A stretch of 57,715 bases of DNA from Pseudolabrys sp. GTDB lineage: Bacteria > Pseudomonadota > Alphaproteobacteria > Rhizobiales > Xanthobacteraceae. The position numbers and the translations under genes were made by a program. The notes beneath the pieces were generated by a model. That model saw only the letters and a list, made by a program, of their open reading frames with translations, was not told the DNA's origin and searched no databases. Positions 26,653-36,234 of the stretch are shown here, in pieces. How positions within the stretch are numbered: the stretch's first letter is position 1; every line of letters starts with the position of its first letter. The stretch covers positions 1 through 57,715 of the forward strand of contig JADGGK010000012.1 of NCBI GenBank assembly GCA_019689975.1, written 5' to 3'.

Positions 26653-27125
26653 GCGCGGTCGAGATGGCACAGGTCGCATCGCGCGCCGCAGGGTCACGCT
26701 GGCTGCTGCTCGGCTCGCTTGCGCTCAATTTGTTTTTCATCGGCATCGCCGTTGCAATGGCGATTCGAATTCCAGCCCAACCGCGGTGGGATCCGAACGT
26801 CTTCGTGCGCGTCGAGCGGCTCGCCGACTCGTTGCCGGCCGCGGACGCCGCACTGGTTCGCCGGGCGATGGCCGAACATCGCGAGGCCATCGCAGCCGCG
26901 CAGGACAGATATCACGCCGCGCGCGAGAAGATCCGCGCCGCATTCCGTCAGGATCCGGTCGACGTGACGGCAATCAGATCGGCCATGGCTGACACTCGCG
27001 CAGCGCGGCAAAACTTCGACCAGGTCATCCAAGGCGTCTTTGCCGACCTCGCGCCGCAATTGTCATCTACGGCCCGACACAGGCTCGCCGACTGGCGCAG
27101 CAAAAGTCCCGGTCACCACTCATAG
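26649..27125 (+). CDS. membrane-anchored periplasmic sensor, CnrX/heavy-metal-sensor (Spy-like) family
   Basis: 158 residues: an N-terminal anchor (WLLLGSLALNLFFIGIAVAM, about residues 18-37), then four amphipathic helices with the pattern of the metal-resistance/CnrX family (LADSLPAADAALVRRAMAEH, AAREKIRAAFRQDPVDVTAI, RAARQNFDQVIQGVFADLAP). CnrX relatives sense periplasmic Ni/Co, while Spy and CpxP relatives sense misfolded protein or envelope damage. The only histidines are at mid-sequence (AEHREAI, RYHAAR), late (RHRLADW) and in the C-terminal HH. The first periplasmic helix lacks the HxxxH of CnrX, so the ligand is uncertain. The start overlaps the upstream stop (ATGA). Confidence 0.8.
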   Translation: MSAVEMAQVASRAAGSRWLLLGSLALNLFFIGIAVAMAIRIPAQPRWDPNVFVRVERLADSLPAADAALVRRAMAEHREAIAAAQDRYHAAREKIRAAFRQDPVDVTAIRSAMADTRAARQNFDQVIQGVFADLAPQLSSTARHRLADWRSKSPGHHS

Positions 27126-27193
27126 AGACGATGCAGCCGAAAGACTCTAACATGGCGCGCGACAAGCGATAGGTGCCCGGGGTTTTGAAGGTC

Positions 27194-28660
27194 ATGGGGT
27201 GGGGATCAAAACCTTGCGTGCGCAAGTTGGCAACAATGCTTCAGGCCTTCACAACCGCCTTGCCTCTTACCGGATGTCTGCTCGCCGGCAACGATCCGGA
27301 TCCGGCGCTCGATGTTCCCGCCGCCTATGACGGGTTCTCGCGTCGTCCCGCGGTCGCCGAGGCGGCGCTGCCGCCACTCGATTGGTGGCGGGAGTTTCGC
27401 TCGCACGAGCTGACCGCCATCGTCGAAGAGGCGCGCAACTCCAATCTCGACATCGCCGCGGCGGTGGCGCGGATCGTGCAGGCCGATGCACAAGCCCGCA
27501 TCACCGGGGCCGCGCTGCTGCCGACGGTCGATTTCAACGGCAGCGCTTCGCACTCTCGCTCCTCGCAAACGGTGACCGGCGGAGCGTCGGGCGGCATCGG
27601 CCGCTCCGAGCGTGATGATTTGTCCGCCGCCCTTAGCGCGAGCTACGAGATTGACTTTTGGGGCAAGAACCGAGCCGCGCTCCGCGCGGCCGAGGAGAGC
27701 GCGGTGGCGAGTCGCTTCGACCGGGAAGTCGTCGCCCTCAGCACGGTGGTCTCTGCCGCCAACGCCTATTTCCAACTTCTCGCCGCGCAGGACAGGCTCC
27801 GCGTCGCCCGCAACAACCTGCAAAGCGCGAGCCGGATCCTTGACCTAATCCGACAGCGGCGCGCCGCCGGCACGGCCTCCGATCTCGACGTCGCCCAACA
27901 GGAAAGCACGCTCGCCAATTTGCGCGCGGCCATTCCGCCGCTCGAGCAAACCGTCAAGCAAAGCCGTACGGCTCTTGCCATCTTGACGGCACGTGTACCG
28001 GAGCACGTACACATCCGTGGCGGCAGCTTGGACGCCATTACCATTCCGCGGGTGACGCCCGGCCTGCCCTCCGAGCTGCTGGCGCAGCGTCCCGACATCC
28101 GCGAAGCCGAAGCAAATCTTGCCGCCGCCAACGCCAACGTCGTGAATGCGCGCGCGAAATTCCTGCCCAGCATCACGCTTACCGGGGAAGGCGGATATGA
28201 GAGCGCCGTACTCAAGACGCTGCTGCGACCGGAGTCGGCGTTCTACACGCTCGCCGCCGGATTAACGCAGCCGGTCTTTCACGGCGGGGAGCTCAGCGGC
28301 AATCTCGACCTCCAGAAAGGCCGGCAGGACGAATTGCTCCAAAACTACCGCAAGGCCGTGATCTCCGCCTTCGGCGACGTCGAGAACGCGCTCGATGCCG
28401 TCCGGCGGACAGCCGCGCGCGAGCGATTGCAGCGCGACGTCGTCCGCTATTCGCGTCAAGCCTTCGATATATCCGAACAGCGGTTCCGCGAAGGCACGAT
28501 CGATCTGATTACGCTGCTGCAGACGCAGCAAACTCTTTATACGGCGCAGGATGCGCTGGTGCAGGCACGGCTTGCCCATATTCAGGCCGTCGTGAGCCTT
28601 TATCAGGCGCTCGGCGGCGGATGGCTGACCAAGCCCGTGGAAACGACCGATGCACGGTAA
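27194..28660 (+). CDS. RND efflux outer-membrane factor, NodT/OprM-type lipoprotein
   Basis: 488 residues from the ATG at 27194; a GTG at 27173 and internal starts are possible. The signal peptide ends in the lipobox LTGC (FTTALPLTGC). The two repeats of the TolC fold are visible: LPPLDWWREFRSHELTAIVE, SNLDIAAAVARIVQADAQAR, DLSAALSASYEIDFWGKNRA, and in the second half PSELLAQRPDIREAEANLAA followed by ANANVVNARAKFLPSITLTG. It forms the trimeric exit duct for the adjacent pump. It lies 68 bp after the sensor gene and its 3' end overlaps the adaptor gene by 11 bp. Confidence 0.94.
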   Translation: MGWGSKPCVRKLATMLQAFTTALPLTGCLLAGNDPDPALDVPAAYDGFSRRPAVAEAALPPLDWWREFRSHELTAIVEEARNSNLDIAAAVARIVQADAQARITGAALLPTVDFNGSASHSRSSQTVTGGASGGIGRSERDDLSAALSASYEIDFWGKNRAALRAAEESAVASRFDREVVALSTVVSAANAYFQLLAAQDRLRVARNNLQSASRILDLIRQRRAAGTASDLDVAQQESTLANLRAAIPPLEQTVKQSRTALAILTARVPEHVHIRGGSLDAITIPRVTPGLPSELLAQRPDIREAEANLAAANANVVNARAKFLPSITLTGEGGYESAVLKTLLRPESAFYTLAAGLTQPVFHGGELSGNLDLQKGRQDELLQNYRKAVISAFGDVENALDAVRRTAARERLQRDVVRYSRQAFDISEQRFREGTIDLITLLQTQQTLYTAQDALVQARLAHIQAVVSLYQALGGGWLTKPVETTDAR

Positions 28661-29915
28661 ACTGCCTGACGAGCTTGACAAAAAAGATGTCGACGCGAAC
28701 GTCGCGCGGCAGCGCAACCGGCGATGGCTCGCGGCCGCGGCGCTGGTGGCGGTCGCCAGCGCCTTGTATTACGCGTTTTCCGGCGCTCCCGCACCGCAGA
28801 AGCGCGTCGGTCGCTTCCCGGCCGAGGGACCGGCGCCGGTCTTGGTGGCGGCCGCGGCGCGGGCGGACGTCCCGGTCTATCTTTATGCGGTCGGCACGGT
28901 GAAAGCGCTCAATACCGTGACCGTCAGGCCGCAGGTCGACGGCAAACTGCTCAGCGTCAATTTCAAGGAAGGGCAGGACGTGGAGAAAGGGGACGTACTC
29001 GCAAAGATCGACCCGACCATCTATCAAGCGCAGCTCGACCAAGCAGTCGCCAAGAAAGCGCAGGACGAGGCACAGCTTGCCAACGCCAAGATCGACCTCG
29101 AACGCTATGAAAAACTCGCCGCGGTCAACGCGATCAACAAACAGCAGGCCGATACCCAAAAGGCGCTCGTCGCCCAATACACCGCCCAGGTTCAGGCTGA
29201 CCAAGCCGCAATCGAAAACGCACAGGCCACGCTTTCCTACACAACCATTACGGCGCCGATCTCCGGTCGCACCGGAATCCGCATGGTGGACGAGGGCAAC
29301 TACGTGCGCGCCGCTGATGCGGCCTCCGCCATCGTCGTTCTCACACAGATCACCCCGATCGCGGTACAGTTCAGCCTGCCTCAGCAGGATTTGCTGCGGG
29401 TAAGCGAAGCCTTCGCCAAGAGCCCGCTGCAGGTCGACGCGCAGCGATCCGGCAACGATGCCGTGATCGACCGCGGACGGCTCACGGTGATCGACAACCA
29501 GGTCGACACCACCACCGGTACGGTCAAGCTCAAGGCCGAATTCCCGAACACGGCGCGACGGCTCTGGCCGGGACAGTTCGTCAATGTGCGGCTGCTCATC
29601 GATACGCTGAAAGATGTTGTTGTCATCCCGACCGGCGCCGTACAGCGCGGCCCCACCGGCACCTTCGTCTACGTCGTCGGCGACGACAACAAAGCTGTTA
29701 TGCGACCGGTCGAAGTGGAACAGCAGAACGAGACCCAGACCGTCGTCAAGCGCGGTCTTGCGCCCCCCGAGCGTGTGGTGACGACCGGATTCGCGCGGCT
29801 GACCGACGGCAGCCAGGTCGTGATCGGCAGCGCCGGCCCGCCGGCTAATGGCCCGCGCGGCGACGAACCGGCGCAACGCCGCCGGCAGGGCGGCCGCAAC
29901 GCCGGCCCGCAGTGA
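28650..29915 (+). CDS. mdtA: RND efflux periplasmic adaptor (MdtA/AcrA family)
   Basis: 421 residues. An N-terminal membrane anchor (WLAAAALVAVASALYYAFSG, about residues 26-45) is followed by a beta-barrel/lipoyl/alpha-hairpin adaptor: VPVYLYAVGTVKALNTVTVR, VDGKLLSVNFKEGQDVEKGD, the hairpin LDQAVAKKAQDEAQLANAKI, SYTTITAPISGRTGIRMVDE and RLWPGQFVNVRLLIDTLKDV. The match to MdtA (YTTITAPISGRTG, ITPIAVQFSLPQQD) is clear by eye. The C-terminus is a disordered Gly/Arg/Pro tail. The gene symbol follows the family, and the substrates are unknown. Confidence 0.94.
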   Translation: MHGKLPDELDKKDVDANVARQRNRRWLAAAALVAVASALYYAFSGAPAPQKRVGRFPAEGPAPVLVAAAARADVPVYLYAVGTVKALNTVTVRPQVDGKLLSVNFKEGQDVEKGDVLAKIDPTIYQAQLDQAVAKKAQDEAQLANAKIDLERYEKLAAVNAINKQQADTQKALVAQYTAQVQADQAAIENAQATLSYTTITAPISGRTGIRMVDEGNYVRAADAASAIVVLTQITPIAVQFSLPQQDLLRVSEAFAKSPLQVDAQRSGNDAVIDRGRLTVIDNQVDTTTGTVKLKAEFPNTARRLWPGQFVNVRLLIDTLKDVVVIPTGAVQRGPTGTFVYVVGDDNKAVMRPVEVEQQNETQTVVKRGLAPPERVVTTGFARLTDGSQVVIGSAGPPANGPRGDEPAQRRRQGGRNAGPQ

Positions 29916-32900
29916 TGAGCGTCTCCGCCCCATTCATCCATCGGCCGATTGCCACGTCATTGCTCGGCATCGCCGTGATGCTGGGAGGCCTGCTCGGCTA
30001 CTGGTGGCTGCCGATCTCGGCGCTGCCGCAGGTTGATTTTCCGACCATACAGGTGACGACCCAACTTCCGGGCGCCAGCCCCGACACCATCGCCGCGCTG
30101 GTGACGGCGCCACTTGAACGGCAGTTCGGCCAAATCCCGGCCCTGCAGACGATGACCTCGTCGAGCTCGTTCGGCGTCAGCCAGATCACGCTGCAATTCG
30201 ACCTCAGCCGCGACATCGACGCTGCCGCGCAGGACGTCCAATCGGCCATCAATGCCGCGGGTTCGGCGCTGCCGCGCAACCTGCCTTACCCGCCGCTTTA
30301 CTCGAAGGTTAACCCCGCCGACGTGCCGATCGTCACGCTGGCACTGACGTCCGATACGATCGACCAGCGCAGCTTGTCCGACCTTGCCGACACGGTCATG
30401 GCGCCGCGCCTGTCGGAATTGAGCGGCGTCGGCCATGTTTCGGTTCAAGGCGGCATCCGCCCTGCGATCCGCATCCAAGCCGATCTCGACCGGCTTGCGG
30501 CCTATGGTATCGGGCTCGAAGACCTGCGCACCGCCATCGTGGGCGCCAACGTTTCCGGACCGAAAGGCTCGCTCGACGGCGCTCATCAAGCCTACACGAT
30601 CGCCGCCAACGACCAGATCGCAACCGCCGCCGCCTACAAGGCGATCATCGTGGCGTACCGGAATGATGCGCCGGTGCTGCTCTCGGACGTCGCCGATGTG
30701 GTGGACGGGCTCGAAAACAACAGGGTTGGCGCATGGTATCAAGGCAAGCCGGCCATTGTCATCGACGTCCAGCGGCAACCGGGCGCGAACGTCATCGAGA
30801 CCGTTGAACGCGTGATGCGCGAGCTGCCGCGCCTGCGCCGCGCCATGCCGGCGGGCGTCGACCTCACCGTTGTGAGCGACCGCACCACCACCATTCGCGC
30901 CTCGGTGCGCGACGTGCAATTCACGCTCATACTTTCGGTCGCCTTGGTGGTGCTCGTCGTGCTGCTCTTTCTGCGCAGCGTCAGGGCCACAGTTATCGCC
31001 GGCGTCGCCTTGCCGTTGTCGCTGATCGCCACTTTTGGCGTGATGTGGTTCTGCGGATTTTCGCTTGACAATCTTTCACTCATGGCCCTGACGATCGGCA
31101 CCGGCTTCGTGGTCGACGATGCGATCGTGATGATCGAGAACATCGTGCGCCACATGGAAAGCGGCGAGCCGCCGCTCAGAGCAGCGTTGCACGGCGCGAG
31201 CGAAATCGGGTTTACGGTCATATCCCTCACCCTTTCGCTCATTGCCGTATTCATTCCGTTGCTGTTCATGACCGGGCTGGTCGGGCGCATGTTTCGCGAA
31301 TTTGCGCTCACGCTGGCCATTGCCGTCGTGGCCTCGGCGATCGTCTCCTTGACCTTGACTCCGATGATGTGCGGCCGCCTGCTCAAGCAGGATCGCCGCG
31401 CAAGCGCGGTTTGGGTTGCTCGCTTCACCGCGCAGGTGGAACGTGCCGTTGCGTTCTATCGCGAGAGCTTGCGATGGGTGCTGCGGCACCGCTTCGGCAC
31501 GCTGATCGTGACATTGGCGACGCTGGCCGCCACCATCGTGCTCTATTTCCTGATGCCGAAGGGCTTTCTGCCGCTGCAGGATACCGGCCTGATCACCGCC
31601 GTGACCGAGGCGGGCGTCGACGTTTCGTTCAGGGAGATGCAGCGGCGTCAGCGTGAAATCGAGGACCTGATTCGCGCTGACCCCGACGTGAGCGGTGTCG
31701 TCTCGGTGATCGGCGTTTCTCCACTCAACGCGACGCCCAATACGGGGCGCCTTGCGATCACTTTGAAGCCGCGCGAACAACGCAGCGATCTTGTTGGAGC
31801 CATCATCGACAGGCTCAAACGCAGGGTGGCGGGCGTTCCTGGCATGATGGTTTATTTTCAGGCAACCCAGGACATCCAGATCTCGACCCGGATAAGCCGC
31901 GCGCAATACCAGTATACGCTCGTGTCGACGGACCGCAATGAGGTGACGCTGTGGGCCGATAGGCTCGTGCACGCGCTGCGCCAAGCGCCGGCGCTTGTCG
32001 ACGTCGCATCCGAGGCGCAGGAAGGGGGCCCGCGCGTGCAGGTCGAGGTCGACCGCGAGCAGGCCGGACGGCTTGGTGTGTCCATGCAGAGCGTGACTGA
32101 CACACTCGACGACGCCTTCGGCCAGCGGCAGATATCGACGATCTACGCACAGACCAACCAATATCGCGTCATACTGGAGGCACAGCCGCGCTACCAGCAG
32201 GATCCGCGAGCGCTATCGAAGATCTACGTGACCGGATCAAGCACCACGACGGGTACCGTCACGACCGCCGGCAATACGGCCGCCGGCACGACCAACACCA
32301 ATACCACCGCCACGCCCAACACGGTGATCGGCTCCAGCCAGGTTCCTCTTGCCGCCTTCGCGCGTTTCGTGCCGACCGTTGCGCCGCTTGCCATCGCACA
32401 CCAGGAACAGTTTCCGGCGGTGACGATCAGTTTCAATCTCGCGCCGGGATACGCCTTGTCGGATGCGGTCGCCGCGATCAGCTTGGCGGAGCAGTCGATC
32501 GGCATGCCGAGTTCGGTTTCGGGCAGTTACTTCGGCGACGCGGCTGAATTTTCACGTTCCCTGGCCGGAGAGCCTTGGCTCATCCTTGCCGCCGCCGTCA
32601 CGATCTATATCGTGCTGGGCGTTCTCTACGAGAGTTTCATCCATCCGCTGACGATATTGTCCACCCTGCCCTCCGCCGGGGTCGGCGCACTGCTTGCGTT
32701 GCTGCTATTCGGTCACGACCTTTCGGTCATTGCCCTGATCGGCATCGTGTTGCTGATGGGCATTGTCAAGAAGAACGCGATTCTGATGATCGACTTCGCT
32801 CTCGAGGCCGAGCGCCGGCAAGGCCTTTCACCCGAGGAGTCGATCGTGCAGGCGGCGTTGCTGCGCTTTCGGCCGATCATGATGACCACCCTTGCCGCTC

Positions 32901-33109
32901 TTTTTGGGGCGCTGCCGCTGGCACTCGAATCCGGGACCGGTTCCGAACTGCGCAATCCGCTGGGCATCACCATCATCGGCGGTCTGCTGCTGTCTCAGTT
33001 GCTCACGCTGTACACGACTCCGGTGGTCTATCTCTATATGGAACGGTTGCGCGCGCGTCTTTCCGTCGCGCTTCTGCAACGTCCGCAGCCGCTCAGGGAC
33101 GGGACATGA
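29915..33109 (+). CDS. mdtB: RND efflux permease, MdtB-like (HAE type)
   Basis: 1064 residues from the ATG at 29915, whose first base is the last base of the adaptor's stop (TGATG); a GTG 3 bp earlier is also possible. N-terminus FIHRPIATSLLGIAVMLGGL, TM4 signature TIGTGFVVDDAIVMIENIVR with the two Asp residues of drug-type pumps rather than the single Asp-Gly of metal pumps, LIAVFIPLLFMTGLVGRMFR, and the last-helix GTGSELRNPLGITIIGGLLL. Compared with the next gene it carries an extra stretch of about 30 residues rich in Thr, Asn, Gly and Ala (residues about 773-808). It probably forms a heterotrimer with the following permease. Confidence 0.95.
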   Translation: MSVSAPFIHRPIATSLLGIAVMLGGLLGYWWLPISALPQVDFPTIQVTTQLPGASPDTIAALVTAPLERQFGQIPALQTMTSSSSFGVSQITLQFDLSRDIDAAAQDVQSAINAAGSALPRNLPYPPLYSKVNPADVPIVTLALTSDTIDQRSLSDLADTVMAPRLSELSGVGHVSVQGGIRPAIRIQADLDRLAAYGIGLEDLRTAIVGANVSGPKGSLDGAHQAYTIAANDQIATAAAYKAIIVAYRNDAPVLLSDVADVVDGLENNRVGAWYQGKPAIVIDVQRQPGANVIETVERVMRELPRLRRAMPAGVDLTVVSDRTTTIRASVRDVQFTLILSVALVVLVVLLFLRSVRATVIAGVALPLSLIATFGVMWFCGFSLDNLSLMALTIGTGFVVDDAIVMIENIVRHMESGEPPLRAALHGASEIGFTVISLTLSLIAVFIPLLFMTGLVGRMFREFALTLAIAVVASAIVSLTLTPMMCGRLLKQDRRASAVWVARFTAQVERAVAFYRESLRWVLRHRFGTLIVTLATLAATIVLYFLMPKGFLPLQDTGLITAVTEAGVDVSFREMQRRQREIEDLIRADPDVSGVVSVIGVSPLNATPNTGRLAITLKPREQRSDLVGAIIDRLKRRVAGVPGMMVYFQATQDIQISTRISRAQYQYTLVSTDRNEVTLWADRLVHALRQAPALVDVASEAQEGGPRVQVEVDREQAGRLGVSMQSVTDTLDDAFGQRQISTIYAQTNQYRVILEAQPRYQQDPRALSKIYVTGSSTTTGTVTTAGNTAAGTTNTNTTATPNTVIGSSQVPLAAFARFVPTVAPLAIAHQEQFPAVTISFNLAPGYALSDAVAAISLAEQSIGMPSSVSGSYFGDAAEFSRSLAGEPWLILAAAVTIYIVLGVLYESFIHPLTILSTLPSAGVGALLALLLFGHDLSVIALIGIVLLMGIVKKNAILMIDFALEAERRQGLSPEESIVQAALLRFRPIMMTTLAALFGALPLALESGTGSELRNPLGITIIGGLLLSQLLTLYTTPVVYLYMERLRARLSVALLQRPQPLRDGT

Positions 33110-36100
33110 ACTTCTCGCGTCCCTTCGTGCGTCGGCCGATCGGCACCACCTTGCTTGCCATCGGCCTTTTCCTCGTGGGCGTCGTCGCCTACAGGTTCCT
33201 GCCGGTCGCCAGCCTGCCGAGCGTCGAGTTTCCCACCATCAGCATCACGGCTAACCGCCCGGGCGCCGATCCCTCGGTGATGGCGGCCACAGTTGCGGCG
33301 CCACTCGAACGGCGACTCGGGGAAATTGCCGGCGTCACCGAGCTCACCTCGGTTTCTTCGCTCGGCAATTCGCGTATCACCGTGCAATTCGATCTTACGC
33401 GCAGCATCGATGGCGCCGCGCGCGACGTTCAGGCGGCAATCAACGCGGCGCTCACCGATCTGCCGAGCGATATGCCGACGCTGCCCACCTTCCGCAAATT
33501 CAATCCAGCCGCCGCACCGATTCTCATCCTCGCGTTGACGTCGAAAACCCTGGCCCCGAGCGCAATTTATGATGCCGCCGACAGCGTTATCTCGCAGCGC
33601 CTTGCGCAAGTTCAGGGCGTGGCCGACGTCACCGTTGCCGGTTCCGAGCAACCGGCCATCCGCGTTCAGGTCGATCCCGGCAAGCTCGCAAATATGGGCC
33701 TCTCTCTCGAAGATGTGCGTACGGCCATCGTCAACGCCAATGCTGCCGGCCCGCTTGGCTCGTTCGAAGGACCGGCGCGCGCCACCACCATCGGCATCAA
33801 CGACCAGCTGCGCGCCGTGGCCGACTACGATCCGGTGGTTGTGAAGACGGTAAACGGGACGGTAATCCGCTTGACGGATATTGCAAAAGTACAGCCCGGC
33901 GTGCGCAACAGCCTCTCCGCCGGCTGGTACAACAGGCAGCCTTCGGTGCTGCTGATCATCACCAAGCAGGCCGATGCCAACGTCATCGACACGGTGGACC
34001 GCATCTATGCGCTATTGCCAGAGTTGCGACAGTGGATGCCGGCCGGCATCGATATCTCTGTCCTGAGCGACCGCACACAGACCATACGGGCGAGCGTTCA
34101 CGACATGCAGCTCACGCTCGCCGCCACTATTGCGCTGGTGATGCTGGTCGTCGCGGTGTTTCTCCGCCGCTTGGCAGCGACGCTTGCCGCCGGGATTACC
34201 GTTCCGCTGGCGCTGTGCGGGACGTTCGCCGCGATGTGGGCAGCAGGATTTTCGATTGACAATCTCTCGCTCATGGCGCTGGCCGTGAGCGTCGGCTTCG
34301 TGGTCGATGACGCCATCGTGATGATTGAAAACGTGTTCCGCAACCTCGAACGCGGCCACGCGCCGATTCGCGCTGCACTCGCAGGAGCCCGACAGATCGG
34401 CTTTACGGTGATATCGATTTCGGTCTCGTTGATCGCCGCCTTCATTCCGTTGTTGTTCATGGGTGGCATCGTCGGCCGCCTGTTCCGAGAATTCTCGGTG
34501 ACGCTCGCTTTTGCAATTGCCGTCTCCACCGTCGTTTCTCTGACGGTGACTCCCATGATATGCGCCTATTTCGTGCGCAGACCGCCCAGCCCCGACGCGA
34601 CACCCCTCGATCGGCTGGTTGAAGGAGTCATGCGCCGCATGATTCGGTTCTATGATCGAACACTCGGCCGAGCCCTGGACCATTCCGCGCTGACGCTAAT
34701 CGTGTTCATCGCCACAATCGCTTGCACCGCCATTCTTTTTGTCAAGGTACCCAAAGGTTATTTTCCGCAGGACGACACTGGGTTGATCTTCGGCGGCACG
34801 GAGGCCTCGCCCGACATCTCCTTCGATGCCATGAAGGCCTTGCAACTCAGGGCCATGGACGTCGTGCTCGCCGATCCGGCCGTGGCGGGACTCGGCTCGT
34901 CGGTCGGTGCCTCGGGATTCAATCCTTCGGTCAATCGCGGGCGTCTGTTCATCAGCCTGAAACCGATCGACCAGCGCGGTGGCGTGAGTACGCAGCAAGT
35001 GGTGGCGCGCCTGCGCGCACGACTTAACAGCATCCCTGGCATTCGCGTCTTCATGGTACCGGCGCAGGACCTTCGCGTCGGTGCGCGGCAGAGCAACGCC
35101 CAGTATCAGTTCACCTTGTGGAGCGCGGATATCGATCTGTTGCAGCAATGGGTCCCCAAAGTGCTCGACAGGGTAAGAGGGATCGGCGGCGTCGTCGACG
35201 TGAATACCGATCGCGACCAGGGAGGACTACAGGCAAACGTCGTCATCGACCGCAGCGCGGCGGCGCGCCTGGGCGTACGCATCCAGGACATCGACAGCGC
35301 GCTAAACGATGCATTCTCCCAGCGTCAGATCTCCACGATCTACGGGTCGCGCAACCAGTACCACGTAATTCTGGAGGCCGGCCGGAAATATGCGCGCGAC
35401 CCCAATGATCTGTCGCAGATTTATGTCGCCGGGCGCAACGGTGAGCAGATCCCACTCTCGGCGGTGGCCCGGATCACGCGGGGTATCATGCCGCTTGTGG
35501 TCAACCACCAGGGGCAATTCCCCGCCGTTACCATCAGTTACAATCTTGCTCCCGACATGCCGCTAGAGAGGGCGACGGCTGCCATCCAACAGGCCGTGGC
35601 CGAGATGCATCTTCCCGATGCGGTGCGCGCCGATTTTGCTGGAGATGTGCAAGCGTTCCGCCAAAGCGTCGGTGCACAACCATTGTTGATCATTGCGGCG
35701 TTGATTGCGGTCTACATCGTCCTCGGCGTGCTTTATGAGAGTCTTGCACATCCGCTCACCATTATTTCGACCTTGCCTTCGGCGGGACTCGGCGCGTTGC
35801 TGGCATTGCAGCTTTTCCATACCGAGCTCACGGTGATCGCATTTATCGGCATCATTCTCCTGATCGGCATCGTCAAGAAGAACGGCATCATGATGGTTGA
35901 TTTCGCACTGGACATGGAGCGACGGCGGGGGCTCGCGCCCAGACAGGCTATTCATCAAGCCTGCCTGGAACGTTTTCGTCCGATTCTCATGACGACACTC
36001 GCCGCGATGTTAGGCGCGCTGCCGCTGGTGATCGCAACCGGTCCCGGCTCGGAACTGCGTCGGCCGCTCGGCATTACCATCATCGGTGGATTGGTGGTGT

Positions 36101-36234
36101 CCCAGATGCTGACGCTTTACACGACGCCCGCGATCTATATGATGCTGGACCGTCTGCACCGTCGCTGGGGCGGCGCCAATTTCACCCTCATTTCCCGCAC
36201 GGGAGCGACGCGGACCGAAGAAGCAGCAGGCTAA
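33106..36234 (+). CDS. mdtC: RND efflux permease, MdtC-like (HAE type)
   Basis: 1042 residues from the ATG at 33106, which overlaps the stop of the previous permease gene (ATGA); the frame is open further upstream only because it shadows that gene. N-terminus RPFVRRPIGTTLLAIGLFLV, TM4 signature AVSVGFVVDDAIVMIENVFR, IAAFIPLLFMGGIVGRLFRE, and LIGIVKKNGIMMVDFALDME. MdtB and MdtC of enterobacteria work as a B2C heterotrimer with MdtA and TolC to export bile salts, novobiocin and other agents. The gene order here is the same, with the outer-membrane factor placed first. The 3' end directly abuts the convergent livF. Confidence 0.95.
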   Translation: MNFSRPFVRRPIGTTLLAIGLFLVGVVAYRFLPVASLPSVEFPTISITANRPGADPSVMAATVAAPLERRLGEIAGVTELTSVSSLGNSRITVQFDLTRSIDGAARDVQAAINAALTDLPSDMPTLPTFRKFNPAAAPILILALTSKTLAPSAIYDAADSVISQRLAQVQGVADVTVAGSEQPAIRVQVDPGKLANMGLSLEDVRTAIVNANAAGPLGSFEGPARATTIGINDQLRAVADYDPVVVKTVNGTVIRLTDIAKVQPGVRNSLSAGWYNRQPSVLLIITKQADANVIDTVDRIYALLPELRQWMPAGIDISVLSDRTQTIRASVHDMQLTLAATIALVMLVVAVFLRRLAATLAAGITVPLALCGTFAAMWAAGFSIDNLSLMALAVSVGFVVDDAIVMIENVFRNLERGHAPIRAALAGARQIGFTVISISVSLIAAFIPLLFMGGIVGRLFREFSVTLAFAIAVSTVVSLTVTPMICAYFVRRPPSPDATPLDRLVEGVMRRMIRFYDRTLGRALDHSALTLIVFIATIACTAILFVKVPKGYFPQDDTGLIFGGTEASPDISFDAMKALQLRAMDVVLADPAVAGLGSSVGASGFNPSVNRGRLFISLKPIDQRGGVSTQQVVARLRARLNSIPGIRVFMVPAQDLRVGARQSNAQYQFTLWSADIDLLQQWVPKVLDRVRGIGGVVDVNTDRDQGGLQANVVIDRSAAARLGVRIQDIDSALNDAFSQRQISTIYGSRNQYHVILEAGRKYARDPNDLSQIYVAGRNGEQIPLSAVARITRGIMPLVVNHQGQFPAVTISYNLAPDMPLERATAAIQQAVAEMHLPDAVRADFAGDVQAFRQSVGAQPLLIIAALIAVYIVLGVLYESLAHPLTIISTLPSAGLGALLALQLFHTELTVIAFIGIILLIGIVKKNGIMMVDFALDMERRRGLAPRQAIHQACLERFRPILMTTLAAMLGALPLVIATGPGSELRRPLGITIIGGLVVSQMLTLYTTPAIYMMLDRLHRRWGGANFTLISRTGATRTEEAAG

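Noticed and set aside
32575-33105. N-terminal extension of the second RND permease frame
   Set aside because: It is a shadow of the 3' part of the first RND permease gene; the ATG at 33106 starts the family sequence.
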